64,000 bases of DNA from Streptomyces laurentii (GTDB lineage Bacteria; Actinomycetota; Actinomycetes; Streptomycetales; Streptomycetaceae). The translations under genes and the position numbers were made by a program. Where the stretch lies: NCBI GenBank assembly GCA_002355495.1, contig AP017424.1:4839501-4903500 (forward strand), read 5' to 3'. Under the pieces are notes generated by a model. It ran no database searches. It saw only the letters and a list, made by a program, of their open reading frames with translations, and had not been told where the DNA came from. Shown here in pieces: positions 1-8,125 of the stretch. How positions within the stretch are numbered: position 1 is the stretch's first letter; the number at the start of each line of letters is the position of its first letter.

Positions 1-669
1 GGTGCTGTCGAAGAACGGCGACAGGTAGACGAGCAGCGCGCCGATACCGCAGACGAGCGAGCCGACCATGGGGATGATCCAGCGGATGAAGCCGCCGCCG
101 AGACCCGGCTTGCCGCCGGTGTTCTCCTTGACGACCTTCAGGCCGAGCGCCATCTTGCCGAGCGTGGCGCCGACGAAGGCGATCATCAGCCACTCGTAGA
201 GCATGGTGGCGATGAAGAGCAGGAAGATCACGCCGAAGAAGGCGGCGAAGACTCCGCCCAGCGCGGCGGCCTGGTCGTCGACGCAGGACTGGTACGCGGC
301 GGTGCCGTAGGTCTCGCTCGTGCAGTCGTCGATGGTCGTGCCGGCGCCGACCACACCGGCCAGGCCGATGGCCGCCAGGATGTAGTAGACGACGGTGATG
401 GCGACGCCGTCGATCAGGCGCGCGCCGAGGCGACGGCCCATCGAGGCGACCTGGACGGTGCCGAGACCGTGCAGGGATATGTAGCCGTTGTTGGCCTGAA
501 CCGTGCCCGGCGCCTGCGGGTACGCGCCCGGCTGGCCGGGCTGCTGCGGGTAGCCGTAACCCGGCTGCTGGCCGGGCTGCTGCGGGTAGCCGTAACCGGG
601 CTGCTGGCCGGGCTGCTGACCGCCCTGCGGCTGCTGGCCGTAGGGGTTGTTCGGGTCGCCGAAGCTCAT
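1..669 (-). CDS. RDD family membrane protein (3' part outside window)
   Basis: The ATG at 667-669 follows a GGAGGA ribosome binding site, and 223 codons are open to the window edge. The first 55 or so residues are a Gln/Gly/Pro/Tyr-rich cytoplasmic tail with tandem PGYGYPQQPGQQ units (36-nt DNA repeat near 538-609). An RDD domain follows: the signature GRRLGARLIDG lies near residues 78-88, then hydrophobic segments near 90-110, 140-165 and after 190. Two cysteines (near 116 and 131) lie in the loop between the first two segments. RDD proteins are small polytopic membrane proteins, some implicated in ion transport; the function here is unknown. The C-terminus is not visible. Confidence 0.85.
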   Translation of the reverse strand, partial: MSFGDPNNPYGQQPQGGQQPGQQPGYGYPQQPGQQPGYGYPQQPGQPGAYPQAPGTVQANNGYISLHGLGTVQVASMGRRLGARLIDGVAITVVYYILAAIGLAGVVGAGTTIDDCTSETYGTAAYQSCVDDQAAALGGVFAAFFGVIFLLFIATMLYEWLMIAFVGATLGKMALGLKVVKENTGGKPGLGGGFIRWIIPMVGSLVCGIGALLVYLSPFFDST

Positions 670-927
670 CGAGTTTTTCCTCCGTTATGTACTGCGGGGA
701 CGACGCGGTCCGAGCGGAGGAATATGCGCCAAGTGTTTCGCAACAAATGAGCGGTTTTGCCCCCCGGCACTGCCCGCGGCACTGCGCGGATCATCGTCCT
801 CACGCTGGCGACTTTTTGTCCAGTCGATACGCGTCAGTACCGTGCGAAGTTGTGTAAGTGCAACCTAAGGGTCGGATTCGCGAACCGGAATTGGAATCCG
901 GTGGGGGTCATCCGGGAGGATGGCCGC

Positions 928-1788
928 ATGAGCGCCCAGATTCTCGACGGCAAGGCCACCGCGGCCGCGATCAAGTCCGATCTGACCGCCCGCGTGGCGG
1001 TCCTCAAGGAGCGGGGTGTGACCCCCGGCCTCGGCACGATCCTGGTCGGCGACGACCCGGGCAGCCGCAAGTACGTGGCCGGAAAGCATCGTGACTGCGC
1101 CGAGGTCGGCATCGCCTCCATCCAGCGGGAGCTGCCGGAGACGGCGACGCAGGAGGAGATCGAGGCGGTCGTCCGGGAACTCAACGCGGACCCGTCCTGC
1201 ACCGGCTACATCGTGCAGCTGCCGCTGCCCAAGGGAATCGACGAGAACCGCGTCCTGGAGCTCATGGACCCGGACAAGGACGCCGACGGCCTGCACCCGA
1301 CCAACCTCGGCCGGCTCGTCCTCGGCGAGCCCGCCCCGCTGCCCTGCACCCCGAACGGCATCATCACGCTGCTGCGCCGGCACGGTGTGGAGATCGCGGG
1401 CGCGGAGGTCGTGGTCGTCGGCCGCGGTGTCACCATCGGGCGCCCGATGCCGCTGCTGCTGACCCGCCGTTCCGAGAACGCCACCGTGACCCAGTGCCAC
1501 ACAGGCACCCGTGACCTGTCGGCGCACCTGCGGCGCGCGGACATCATCGTGGCGGCGGCCGGCGTGCCGCACCTGATCAAGCCGGAGGACGTGAAGCCGG
1601 GCGCGGCCGTGCTCGACGTCGGCGTCTCGCGCAACGGCGAGGGCAAGATCGTCGGCGATGTGCACCCGGGCGTCGCCGAGGTCGCCGGCTGGCTCTCCCC
1701 GAACCCGGGCGGTGTCGGGCCGATGACCCGCGCCCAGCTCCTGGTCAACGTCGTCGAGGCCGCGGAGCGCGCGGCCGGGATCCGTTGA
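928..1788 (+). CDS. folD: Bifunctional methylenetetrahydrofolate dehydrogenase / methenyltetrahydrofolate cyclohydrolase
   Basis: Cytoplasmic one-carbon enzyme interconverting 5,10-methylene-, 5,10-methenyl- and 10-formyl-THF with NADP(H). The 286-aa length is normal. Visible family motifs are YVAGKHRDC (catalytic Lys), VQLPLPKGID, DKDADGLHP, the Rossmann motif GRGVTIGRP in place of the more usual GRSxxVGxP, and the C-terminal PNPGGVGPMT. The ATG at 928 was chosen because it follows GGGAGGA and begins the conserved MSAQILDGKATA; the frame stays open upstream but that extension has no family similarity. The stop overlaps the next gene by four bases, so the DUF3017 gene is probably translationally coupled. 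Confidence 0.97.
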   Translation: MSAQILDGKATAAAIKSDLTARVAVLKERGVTPGLGTILVGDDPGSRKYVAGKHRDCAEVGIASIQRELPETATQEEIEAVVRELNADPSCTGYIVQLPLPKGIDENRVLELMDPDKDADGLHPTNLGRLVLGEPAPLPCTPNGIITLLRRHGVEIAGAEVVVVGRGVTIGRPMPLLLTRRSENATVTQCHTGTRDLSAHLRRADIIVAAAGVPHLIKPEDVKPGAAVLDVGVSRNGEGKIVGDVHPGVAEVAGWLSPNPGGVGPMTRAQLLVNVVEAAERAAGIR

Positions 1789-2468
1789 CCGTGTCCGCCG
1801 CCGCCGACGGCCGGGCCGCCGTGCCCGGGCAGCCCGGGCAGCCCGGGCAGCCCGGGCAGCCCGGGCAGCCCGAGAAGCCCGAGTCCGTCGAACAGCAGCC
1901 CGAGTCCGCCGGACGGCCCGAGCCGTCCGAGTCGCCCGAGCCGTCCGACGCGCAGCGGGCCGGCCTCGACGCGCCGTCCGTTCCGGCTGACAAGGGCGGT
2001 ACGGACGTGAGCGGTACGGACGCGAGCGGTACGGAGGAGGCGCACGAGGAGGGCGACGCGGACGGCGCGCCGCGCCGCCACCCGCGCGCGACGCTCACCA
2101 CCGGGACCGTACGTCCGGAGGGCGGCGGCCGCGCGGCCCCCGGCGACGCGCCCGCGCCCGCCCGTCAGTGGCCGCTGCTCACCGTGCTGGGGCTGGCCGG
2201 GCTCGGCCTGCTCGTCGTCGGCACCGACCTGTTCCCGCAGGCGTTCCGGATCGGCGGGCTGCTCATCGGGGCCGCGCTGCTGACCGGCGCGGTGCTGCGG
2301 CGGAGCCTGCCGTCGGTCGGGATGCTGGCGGTGCGCTCGCGGTTCACCGACATGATCACGTACGGCGTGATGGGCGGCCTGATCGTGTTCCTGTCGCTGA
2401 TGGTGCAGCCGGAACCCTGGCTGCGGATCCCGTTCCTGGAGGACGTCCTCCATCTGACGGTGACCTGA
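1785..2468 (+). CDS. DUF3017 domain membrane protein
   Basis: Start is TTG at 1785, overlapping the folD stop (TTGA); GTG at 1791 is an alternative. Residues 1-125 are low complexity: five QPG units from a 9-nt repeat, then Pro/Glu/Ser-rich sequence. The conserved part is the last 100 residues, with hydrophobic segments WPLLTVLGLAGLGLLVVG, a second near 160-175 and a third near 188-205. DUF3017 proteins often lie directly behind folD in actinomycetes; their function is unknown. Nothing visible links it to folate chemistry beyond coupling to folD. Confidence 0.85.
   Translation: MTVSAAADGRAAVPGQPGQPGQPGQPGQPEKPESVEQQPESAGRPEPSESPEPSDAQRAGLDAPSVPADKGGTDVSGTDASGTEEAHEEGDADGAPRRHPRATLTTGTVRPEGGGRAAPGDAPAPARQWPLLTVLGLAGLGLLVVGTDLFPQAFRIGGLLIGAALLTGAVLRRSLPSVGMLAVRSRFTDMITYGVMGGLIVFLSLMVQPEPWLRIPFLEDVLHLTVT
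1824..1868 (+). repeat. 9-nt in-frame tandem repeat (QPG)
   Basis: Five perfect copies of CCCGGGCAG inside the DUF3017 gene, encoding a QPG repeat. The unit is a multiple of three, so copy-number changes keep the frame. Confidence 0.95.
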
Positions 2469-2509
2469 CCGCTGACCCCGCTGACCCCGCGGACATGTGA
2501 AGACACGCA

Positions 2510-2551
2510 GGCGGCGCCCGTCCTCTCCCCCGTGGGAGGGCGGGCGCCGCC
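2510..2551 (+). terminator. Hairpin terminator after the folD operon
   Basis: An 11-bp perfect outer stem (GGCGGCGCCCG with CGGGCGCCGCC) extends inward through CCTCTCCCCC/GTGGGAGGG-type pairing. There is no U-tract, as is usual for Streptomyces terminators. Confidence 0.75.
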
Positions 2552-2886
2552 GTGATCAAGAGTCATGTACGTGCCAACGGGGTTCAAGGTGTGACGGAGC
2601 GTTGTGGCACGGAGGTGACGGAAGTGACCATTCCGCTACCTTGCGTGAGGGGGAGGGTGGGGGTGAGGACGCGGCGTGCGGGCGGATCCGGGTGCGCCCG
2701 CGCGCACCCGGGTGCATCCGAGGCGGCAGTGAGCCGTCACACAAGGGGTTGGGGGTGCGGATGGTTCCGGGTCCGATAGCCTGATCGCCGGATATCTCTT
2801 CACGTCGAGACATCGATCGATCAGGAGGAGACATCCAGCATCAGGGGCAGGGAAACCCCACCGCCAGCTGTCTTACGGAGATCGCC
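2552..2886 (+). other. Intergenic leader region of mdh
   Basis: No coding potential is convincing here. It holds a second hairpin at 2688-2711 (CCGGGTGCGC, loop CCGC, GCGCACCCGG) and a possible promoter near GATAGCCT (about 2774). The A-rich stretch AGGAGGAGAC near 2823 could be a ribosome binding site for a short leader. The mdh start itself follows TTACGGAGATCGCC. Confidence 0.5.
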
Positions 2887-3876
2887 ATGACCCGCACTCC
2901 CGTGAATGTCACCGTGACCGGCGCGGCCGGCCAGATCGGCTACGCGCTGCTGTTCCGCATCGCCTCCGGCCACCTGCTCGGCGCGGACGTGCCGGTCAAG
3001 CTGCGCCTCCTCGAGATCCCGCAGGGCGTCAAGGCCGCCGAGGGCACCGCCATGGAGCTCGACGACTGCGCCTTCCCGCTGCTCAAGGGCATCGACATCT
3101 TCGACGACCCGAACAAGGGCTTCGAGGGTGCCAACGTCGCGCTGCTCGTCGGCGCCCGCCCGCGTACCAAGGGCATGGAGCGCGGTGACCTGCTCGCCGC
3201 CAACGGCGGCATCTTCAAGCCGCAGGGCAAGGCCATCAACGACAACGCCGCGGACGACATCAAGGTCCTCGTCGTCGGCAACCCGGCCAACACCAACGCC
3301 CTCATCGCCCAGGCCGCCGCCCCGGACGTCCCGGCCGAGCGCTTCACCGCGATGACCCGCCTGGACCACAACCGCGCGCTGACGCAGCTGGCCCAGAAGA
3401 CCGGCTCCTCCGTCGAGGACATCAAGCGCCTCACCATCTGGGGCAACCACTCCGCGACGCAGTACCCGGACATCTTCCACGCGGAGATCGCCGGCAAGAA
3501 CGCCGCCGACGTCGTGAACGACGAGGCGTGGCTGGCCGACACCTTCATCCCGACCGTCGCCAAGCGCGGCGCCGCGATCATCGAGGCCCGTGGCGCGTCC
3601 TCCGCCGCCTCCGCCGCCAACGCCGCCATCGACCACGTCCACACGTGGGTCAACGGCACCGCCGCGGGCGACTGGACCTCCATGGGTATCCCGTCGGACG
3701 GCTCCTACGGCGTCCCCGAGGGCCTCATCTCCTCCTTCCCGGTCGTCTGCAAGGACGGTCGGTACGAGATCGTCCAGGGCCTGGACATCAACGAGTTCTC
3801 CCGCACCCGCATCGACGCCTCCGTCAAGGAGCTGTCGGAGGAGCGCGACGCGGTCCGCGAGCTCGGCCTCATCTGA
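2887..3876 (+). CDS. mdh: Malate dehydrogenase
   Basis: NAD-dependent oxidation of malate to oxaloacetate in the TCA cycle, cytoplasmic. The 329-aa protein has the Rossmann motif VTGAAGQIGYALLFRIASG at residues 7-25, the mobile-loop arginines in ARPRTKGMERGD, VVGNPANTN, the active-site Asp/Arg in TRLDHNRA and the catalytic His in WGNHSATQYPD. This is the long cytosolic-MDH-like type usual in actinobacteria. ATG at 2887 follows ACGGAG. It is monocistronic, closed by a strong hairpin at 3943-3982. Confidence 0.98.
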   Translation: MTRTPVNVTVTGAAGQIGYALLFRIASGHLLGADVPVKLRLLEIPQGVKAAEGTAMELDDCAFPLLKGIDIFDDPNKGFEGANVALLVGARPRTKGMERGDLLAANGGIFKPQGKAINDNAADDIKVLVVGNPANTNALIAQAAAPDVPAERFTAMTRLDHNRALTQLAQKTGSSVEDIKRLTIWGNHSATQYPDIFHAEIAGKNAADVVNDEAWLADTFIPTVAKRGAAIIEARGASSAASAANAAIDHVHTWVNGTAAGDWTSMGIPSDGSYGVPEGLISSFPVVCKDGRYEIVQGLDINEFSRTRIDASVKELSEERDAVRELGLI

Positions 3877-3942
3877 GACCGGCTCCCGGTCTGACGGAGC
3901 CCCGGCTCGGACCGAGTCCCGGCTCTCCGCGACACCCGTACA

Positions 3943-3982
3943 CGCACGACGCCCCCGGCCACTGGGCCGGGGGCGTCGTGCG
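3943..3982 (+). terminator. Strong terminator after mdh
   Basis: An 18-bp perfect stem (left arm 3943-3960, right arm 3965-3982) with loop ACTG, followed by TTCT. It isolates mdh from the downstream cassette. Confidence 0.92.
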
Positions 3983-4046
3983 TTCTATGCTGTCCCCCCG
4001 CATGGCCGACGGCGCGTCAATTCCGCGCCACACATGGGTAGTTCAC

Positions 4047-4062
4047 TTGTTCGGGGGAACAA
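4047..4062 (+). promoter_or_regulatory. Inverted repeat over the RBS of the motif cassette
   Basis: TTGTTC, loop GGGG, then GAACAA. The right arm ends on the A of the ATG at 4062, and the G-rich loop is the only Shine-Dalgarno candidate. It could be an operator or an RNA hairpin controlling translation of the first cassette gene. Function is inferred. Confidence 0.45.
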
Positions 4063-6011
4063 TGACGCAGTCACCCTTGCCTCAGCAGCCAGGCCCGCCA
4101 CCGGAGCCCTCGCCCGGCCCACCGCCGCCCGCGCCCGACCCACCCGCGGCAGACTTGCCCGCGCCCGACCCGTCCACACCGGACCCGTCCTCATCGGGCC
4201 CGCCGGCGCTCGGGTCGCCCTCGCCCGGCTCGCCTCCGCTCGGTTCGCCTCCGCCCGGCCCGCTCGCGGCCAAGCCGCCCCCTGTCCGCCCGCCCGGCGA
4301 CCTCCGGCGCGCGGACCCCGCCGCCAGCGAGGCCACCCGGCTGCTGTGCGCCGGCGCGTACCTCGACGAAGCCTTCCGCGACGCCGTCATCGACGAGCTG
4401 TACGTCCACGAGGAGCGCGTCGTCGCGCCCTCCCTCGGCATCGACGCCGCCCGCGTCCTCGCCCACGCCCTGCGCGCCCGCCGTATCGAACTCGGCGGAT
4501 CCGCCGCCATCCTCGGCCTGTGGATCGTCGCCTACGCCCTCACCGGCGGCCTGGTCCTGATCCTGATCGTGCCCGTGCTGCTGCTCGCCCTCGCGCGCAA
4601 GATCCACGGCAAGGACCTCCCGGCGCCCCTCCTCCGTACCGTCCCCGCCTTCCTGCTCCGGCTGTACGCGCTCCTCCTCTACGTCCTCGCCGTGGTCACG
4701 TACGTGGACCTCCTCTTCAGCGACGAGTCGGACACGATCGGCTTCTTCGCGACCGTGCTCAGGGCTCTTCTGGTGCCCCTGGCCGCGCTCCAGGAACTGA
4801 TCCCCGGGATCGCGCTCGTCCCGACCGTCGGCGCGCTGTGGGGCATCGGTACGTTGCAGGCCCTGGTCGCGTTCGCCGTCCTGCCGCTGGTGGCCGGGGT
4901 CGCGGCGGTGCAGCGCGGCTGGTTCGCCCGCGCGCTCACCGGGGAGCTGTCCCGGGCCCGGTTCGCCGATCCGCGCGGCGACCCGGCCGAGCAGGCGCTC
5001 GGCCTGCGATTCCGCCGGCTGCGGGAGCAGGTCAGGATGGAGCAGACGTCGCGGCTCGTGATGTACCGCTCCGAAAATCCGTTCTGCGGCGCCGGGAAGC
5101 CCTACGAGACCTGGTCGCTCTCGGTCGAGCTGCGCCCGCGCGAGGACCTCGACGGCCCGCCCGAACCCCTCGACAACAGCGCCATCCTGCGCCACATCGT
5201 GCCGCTCCTGGAGGCGCTGCGCGAGCCGCCGTCGCAGCACGACCGCGTCGTCCGCGACCGGCTGCGCGAGCTGGAGCTCGACGAGGTGGTCTTCCTGCCC
5301 ATCGACGGGCTGCCGAGCCGCGACGAAGCCCCGTACACCGACGAGGACTTCGAGCGGCACCGCGCCGGCGCGATCGAGGAGGGCGGCGAGACCCGCCGGC
5401 ACTTCCTGCGGATCAGGGTCGGCGGCTGGGGCGAGGAGATCGTCACCACCGTCTTCGTCCGCGTCCACACCCAGGGCGGCATGCTGATGCTGGAGGTGGC
5501 GCCGCACGTGCTGCGCCCGGTCGCGTCGCTCTACCGGAACGCCGACCGGATCGCCCACCGCTACCGGCACAACCACCAGGGCGGCAAGGCCGTCTGGGCC
5601 CTCGGCCAGACCTCGCACTTCACCGGACAGGCCCTCGTGACCCTCTGGCGGGCGCTGAAGAACCTGGGCGCGCTCAGTACGGGCGGATACGGGCGGGCCC
5701 TGCCCGAGGGGCCGCTCCGGTCCGTCCGGGAACTGGCCGCCGAACCGGCCGCCTCCCTGTTCCAGGAGATGGACGTCAGCCGCTACTTGAAGAGCATCCA
5801 GGACCGGGTGGCGAACGGGGTGACCGTGGCACTCCGACAAGCCGGGTACGAGACCGCCGAGTTCGAGCAGAAGATCGTGCAGGTCGGCGAGGGCGGGATG
5901 TTCATCGAGGGGACACAGGGGAACGTCACCGTCGGCGACCACAACAAGGTCAGCAGCAAGTCCGTCACCATCACGAAGACGAAGAAGGGCTCCGGAGGCA
6001 AGCGTGGCTGA
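4062..6011 (+). CDS. Polytopic membrane protein with C-terminal GNVTVGDHN motif (cassette protein A)
   Basis: 649 aa, family not recognised. Residues 1-80 are a Pro/Ser/Gly tail. An alpha-helical part (81-142) precedes four or five hydrophobic segments near 145-178, 194-218, 225-245 and 255-283. The remaining 365 residues are soluble and probably cytoplasmic, containing ENPFCGAGKPYETWSLSVEL and a long mixed alpha/beta region. The extreme C-terminus reads MFIEGTQGNVTVGDHNKV (residues 613-630), nearly repeated at the N-terminus of the next protein. That motif resembles RHIM-like amyloid signalling motifs, an inference. ATG at 4062 is preceded only by a G-rich loop; the frame is open far upstream through the mdh shadow. 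Its last 8 nt overlap gene B. Confidence 0.75.
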   Translation: MTQSPLPQQPGPPPEPSPGPPPPAPDPPAADLPAPDPSTPDPSSSGPPALGSPSPGSPPLGSPPPGPLAAKPPPVRPPGDLRRADPAASEATRLLCAGAYLDEAFRDAVIDELYVHEERVVAPSLGIDAARVLAHALRARRIELGGSAAILGLWIVAYALTGGLVLILIVPVLLLALARKIHGKDLPAPLLRTVPAFLLRLYALLLYVLAVVTYVDLLFSDESDTIGFFATVLRALLVPLAALQELIPGIALVPTVGALWGIGTLQALVAFAVLPLVAGVAAVQRGWFARALTGELSRARFADPRGDPAEQALGLRFRRLREQVRMEQTSRLVMYRSENPFCGAGKPYETWSLSVELRPREDLDGPPEPLDNSAILRHIVPLLEALREPPSQHDRVVRDRLRELELDEVVFLPIDGLPSRDEAPYTDEDFERHRAGAIEEGGETRRHFLRIRVGGWGEEIVTTVFVRVHTQGGMLMLEVAPHVLRPVASLYRNADRIAHRYRHNHQGGKAVWALGQTSHFTGQALVTLWRALKNLGALSTGGYGRALPEGPLRSVRELAAEPAASLFQEMDVSRYLKSIQDRVANGVTVALRQAGYETAEFEQKIVQVGEGGMFIEGTQGNVTVGDHNKVSSKSVTITKTKKGSGGKRG

Positions 6012-6387
6012 GCGCGACAACCCCGCGGCGGGCGGCATCCGCATCGGTGACACCGGCGGCAACGTCACCATCGGCGACCACAATCACGTCGAGTTCACCG
6101 TACGAGGAGCCGGGGCCGGGGGCGAACAGGACCCGCGGCAGGCGGAACTGCTCGCCGCCATCCGGGAGCTGCGCGCCGACCTGGGCCGGCTCGCCGACCC
6201 CGCGCAGGCCGCCGGACTCGACGGCGAGCTCGCCGGAGCAGAGAGCGAGATCGAGGAGTCGGGCGCCGCGGGACAGGGCCGGCTGGCCCGGCTGCGCCAG
6301 GCGCTCGCCGACGCCGGGGCGCTGACCGGCCTGTTCGCCTCGGCGGCGGCCGTGGGGCAGGCCGTCACCGTGCTGCTCGGAGGCTGA
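6004..6387 (+). CDS. Small helical protein with N-terminal GNVTIGDHN motif (cassette protein B)
   Basis: 127 aa, GTG start at 6004 after GGAGG, overlapping gene A by 8 nt. Residues 12-29 read IRIGDTGGNVTIGDHNHV, matching the C-terminal motif of protein A in 9 of 11 core positions. Residues 45-127 are predicted helical: a coiled-coil-like stretch AELLAAIRELRADLGRL, an acidic linker, then LARLRQALADAGALTG and a hydrophobic Ala/Val-rich end that might insert in or lie on a membrane. No catalytic motif is visible. The layout, an adaptor motif at one end and a helical bundle at the other, suggests a partner or effector of protein A (inference). Confidence 0.75.
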   Translation: MAERDNPAAGGIRIGDTGGNVTIGDHNHVEFTVRGAGAGGEQDPRQAELLAAIRELRADLGRLADPAQAAGLDGELAGAESEIEESGAAGQGRLARLRQALADAGALTGLFASAAAVGQAVTVLLGG

Positions 6388-6388
6388 G

Positions 6389-7285
6389 ATGGCCAGGAAC
6401 GGCGGCGGGGCGTGGTGGAACGACGAGTCGCAGAGCTGGGTGTCGGGCCCGGCCCCGGCCGGCCCGCCGCCGGTGCCGGAACCGGCCCCCGGACTCGTAC
6501 CCCGCCCCGCTCCGGGTACGGGACAGGGCACCGGGCCAGTGGTTCCGCTTCCGCCGCTGCCACCCCTTCCGCCGGAGCCGCCGTCGTACGTCCCGGCGTC
6601 CCCCGGGTCCCCGGAGCCGCCGACGCCCGGCCCCTCCCGTCACGTGCTCGTCGCGGCCGTCGCCGCCGCGGTGCTGGTGGCCGGTGGGATCGGCGGCTGG
6701 CTGCTGTGGGGCCGGGACGGGGGAGACAGCGGTCGTGCGGGCCACGGCGCGTCGGCCGCGCCTGGCGCGAGCGCGCCGGGGTCCGACTCCGCTTCCGCGT
6801 CCCCGTCCGATTCCGGTTCCCCCTCGCCGTCCGATTCCGCTTCCGCGGACGCGACGCCGCCGATCGGCTACCGGATCGTCGAGGACGAGGACGGCTTCAC
6901 CGTCGCCGTCCCCGAGGGCTGGAGCCGCACCACCGCCGGAGGCAGCGTCTTCTTCAACGCCCCCGACGACTCCTCCCTGATGCAGGTCTTCGAGATCGGC
7001 GAGCCGGGCCTGACCCCGTACGAGGCGCTGAAGACGGTCTCGCGGGACGTCGCCAAGAATCCCGACTTCGAGCAGATCAGCCTTGAGGAGACCGGGGCGG
7101 ACGAGGCCGAGCTGGTGTACGCGTACCACCGCTCCGAGGGCCGCCGCCAGGTCGTCGCCCGGGCCTTCGTCGGCGACGACGCGGTGCGCCGCATCGTGCT
7201 CGTCGGCGGGCCGGACACCGACTGGCCCAAGCAGCGGGAGATCCTCGACACGGCCCTGAGGTACTTCAAGCCCACCACCTCGTGA
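6389..7285 (+). CDS. Single-pass membrane protein with extracytoplasmic PsbP/LpqN-like domain (cassette protein C)
   Basis: 298 aa, starting 1 nt after the stop of gene B. Residues 9-17 (WWNDESQSW) are Trp-rich, followed by a Pro-rich stretch to residue 84 and one transmembrane helix at 85-107, giving an N-in, C-out topology. A Ser/Gly/Asp linker made of SDS repeats leads to a globular domain at about 155-295 (YRIVEDEDGFTVAVPEGWSR to ALRYFKP). Such domains occur at the extracellular ends of actinobacterial Ser/Thr kinases and in LpqN-like lipoproteins. No kinase is present here. The likely role is an envelope sensor or ligand-binding component of the cassette. Confidence 0.75.
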   Translation: MARNGGGAWWNDESQSWVSGPAPAGPPPVPEPAPGLVPRPAPGTGQGTGPVVPLPPLPPLPPEPPSYVPASPGSPEPPTPGPSRHVLVAAVAAAVLVAGGIGGWLLWGRDGGDSGRAGHGASAAPGASAPGSDSASASPSDSGSPSPSDSASADATPPIGYRIVEDEDGFTVAVPEGWSRTTAGGSVFFNAPDDSSLMQVFEIGEPGLTPYEALKTVSRDVAKNPDFEQISLEETGADEAELVYAYHRSEGRRQVVARAFVGDDAVRRIVLVGGPDTDWPKQREILDTALRYFKPTTS

Positions 7286-7306
7286 CCCCGGGCCGTCCTC
7301 TCGCGC

Positions 7307-8125
7307 CTACGCGGCCGTCCCCGCGTCGGCGGCCAGCCCGCGGGCCAGCTCGCCGAGACCCGCCAGGGAGCGGTGGAGCAGCCCCGGGCCGAAGGTGATC
7401 CGGGTCGCCCCGAGGCGTCCCAGCTCGGCGAACGACGGATCGCCGGGCAGGGGGAGGAAGTTGAGCGGTCCCTCGACGCCCGCCTCGCGCAGCCGGGGCA
7501 GAGCGGCGGCCGGCGCCTTGATCGGGTAGACGCAGTCCGCGCCCGCCGCCGCGTACAGCCGGGCGCGCTCGGCGGCTTCGGCGACCCTGCCGCTGCCGCT
7601 GCCGCTGCCGCTGCCGCTGCCGTGGAGGTACGTGTCCACGCGCGCGTTGATCACGAGCGCCGGGCCGGCCTCCTCCCGTACCTCCGCGAGCCAGTCGGCC
7701 TGCTCGCGCGGATCGCGCAGGACCCGCCCCGGGGCGGTGTCCTCCAGGTTCACGCCGACCGCGCCGGCCTCCAGGACCCGCGCGACCAACTCCTTGGCGG
7801 ACAGGCCGTATCCGGCCTCGACGTCGGCCGTGACCGGTACGGACACGGCGCGGGCGATCCGCGCCACGGCCGCGAACATCTCGTCCGGCGGAGTCTGCCC
7901 GTCCGCGTAGCCCAGCACCGCCGCGATGCCCGCGCTCGGCGTCGCCAGGGCCGGGAACCCGGCCTCCTCGAACGCGCGCGCCGAGAACGCGTCCCACGGC
8001 CCCGGCAGGACCAGCGGGCGGTCGGCGGGCCGGTCGTGGTGCAGGGCCCGGAGCGTGGCGGCCGCCGTCCCCGCCGTCGCGGCCGCCGTCGACGTGGCCG
8101 TCGCGGCCGTCGGGTCCGTGCTCAC
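7307..8125 (-). CDS. Isocitrate lyase / PEP mutase superfamily protein
   Basis: 272 aa, GTG start at 8125 overlapping the upstream gene by 4 nt. The (beta/alpha)8-barrel core has LVLPGPWDAFSARAFEEAGFPALATPS, VPVTADVEAGYG (metal-binding Asp/Glu), VNLEDT and VINARVDTYL. It matches the branch annotated as isocitrate lyase/phosphoenolpyruvate mutase family, which cleaves or forms C-C or P-C bonds of 2-oxoacids; the substrate cannot be read. The lyase KKCGH-type loop is absent, so it is not a classical isocitrate lyase. An insert of GS repeats lies after VDTYLH, where the family normally has only a short loop. Confidence 0.85.
   Translation of the reverse strand: MSTDPTAATATSTAAATAGTAAATLRALHHDRPADRPLVLPGPWDAFSARAFEEAGFPALATPSAGIAAVLGYADGQTPPDEMFAAVARIARAVSVPVTADVEAGYGLSAKELVARVLEAGAVGVNLEDTAPGRVLRDPREQADWLAEVREEAGPALVINARVDTYLHGSGSGSGSGSGRVAEAAERARLYAAAGADCVYPIKAPAAALPRLREAGVEGPLNFLPLPGDPSFAELGRLGATRITFGPGLLHRSLAGLGELARGLAADAGTAA
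7587..7622 (-). repeat. 6-nt in-frame tandem repeat (GS)
   Basis: Six copies of CTGCCG on the plus strand encode a Gly-Ser tract inside the PEP-mutase-like barrel. Confidence 0.95.

Noticed and set aside
757..927. N-terminal extension of folD to 757.
   Set aside because: The extra 57 residues have no family similarity, and ATG 928 has a good ribosome binding site.
4191..6083. Long open frame on the minus strand opposite cassette gene A (and many similar ones, such as 34953-36653 plus strand and 42614-43927 minus strand).
   Set aside because: They lie antisense to well-supported genes with codon bias of the real gene; repetitive, Arg/Pro/Ala-rich protein sequence with no family match. This is the known GC-frame shadow effect.
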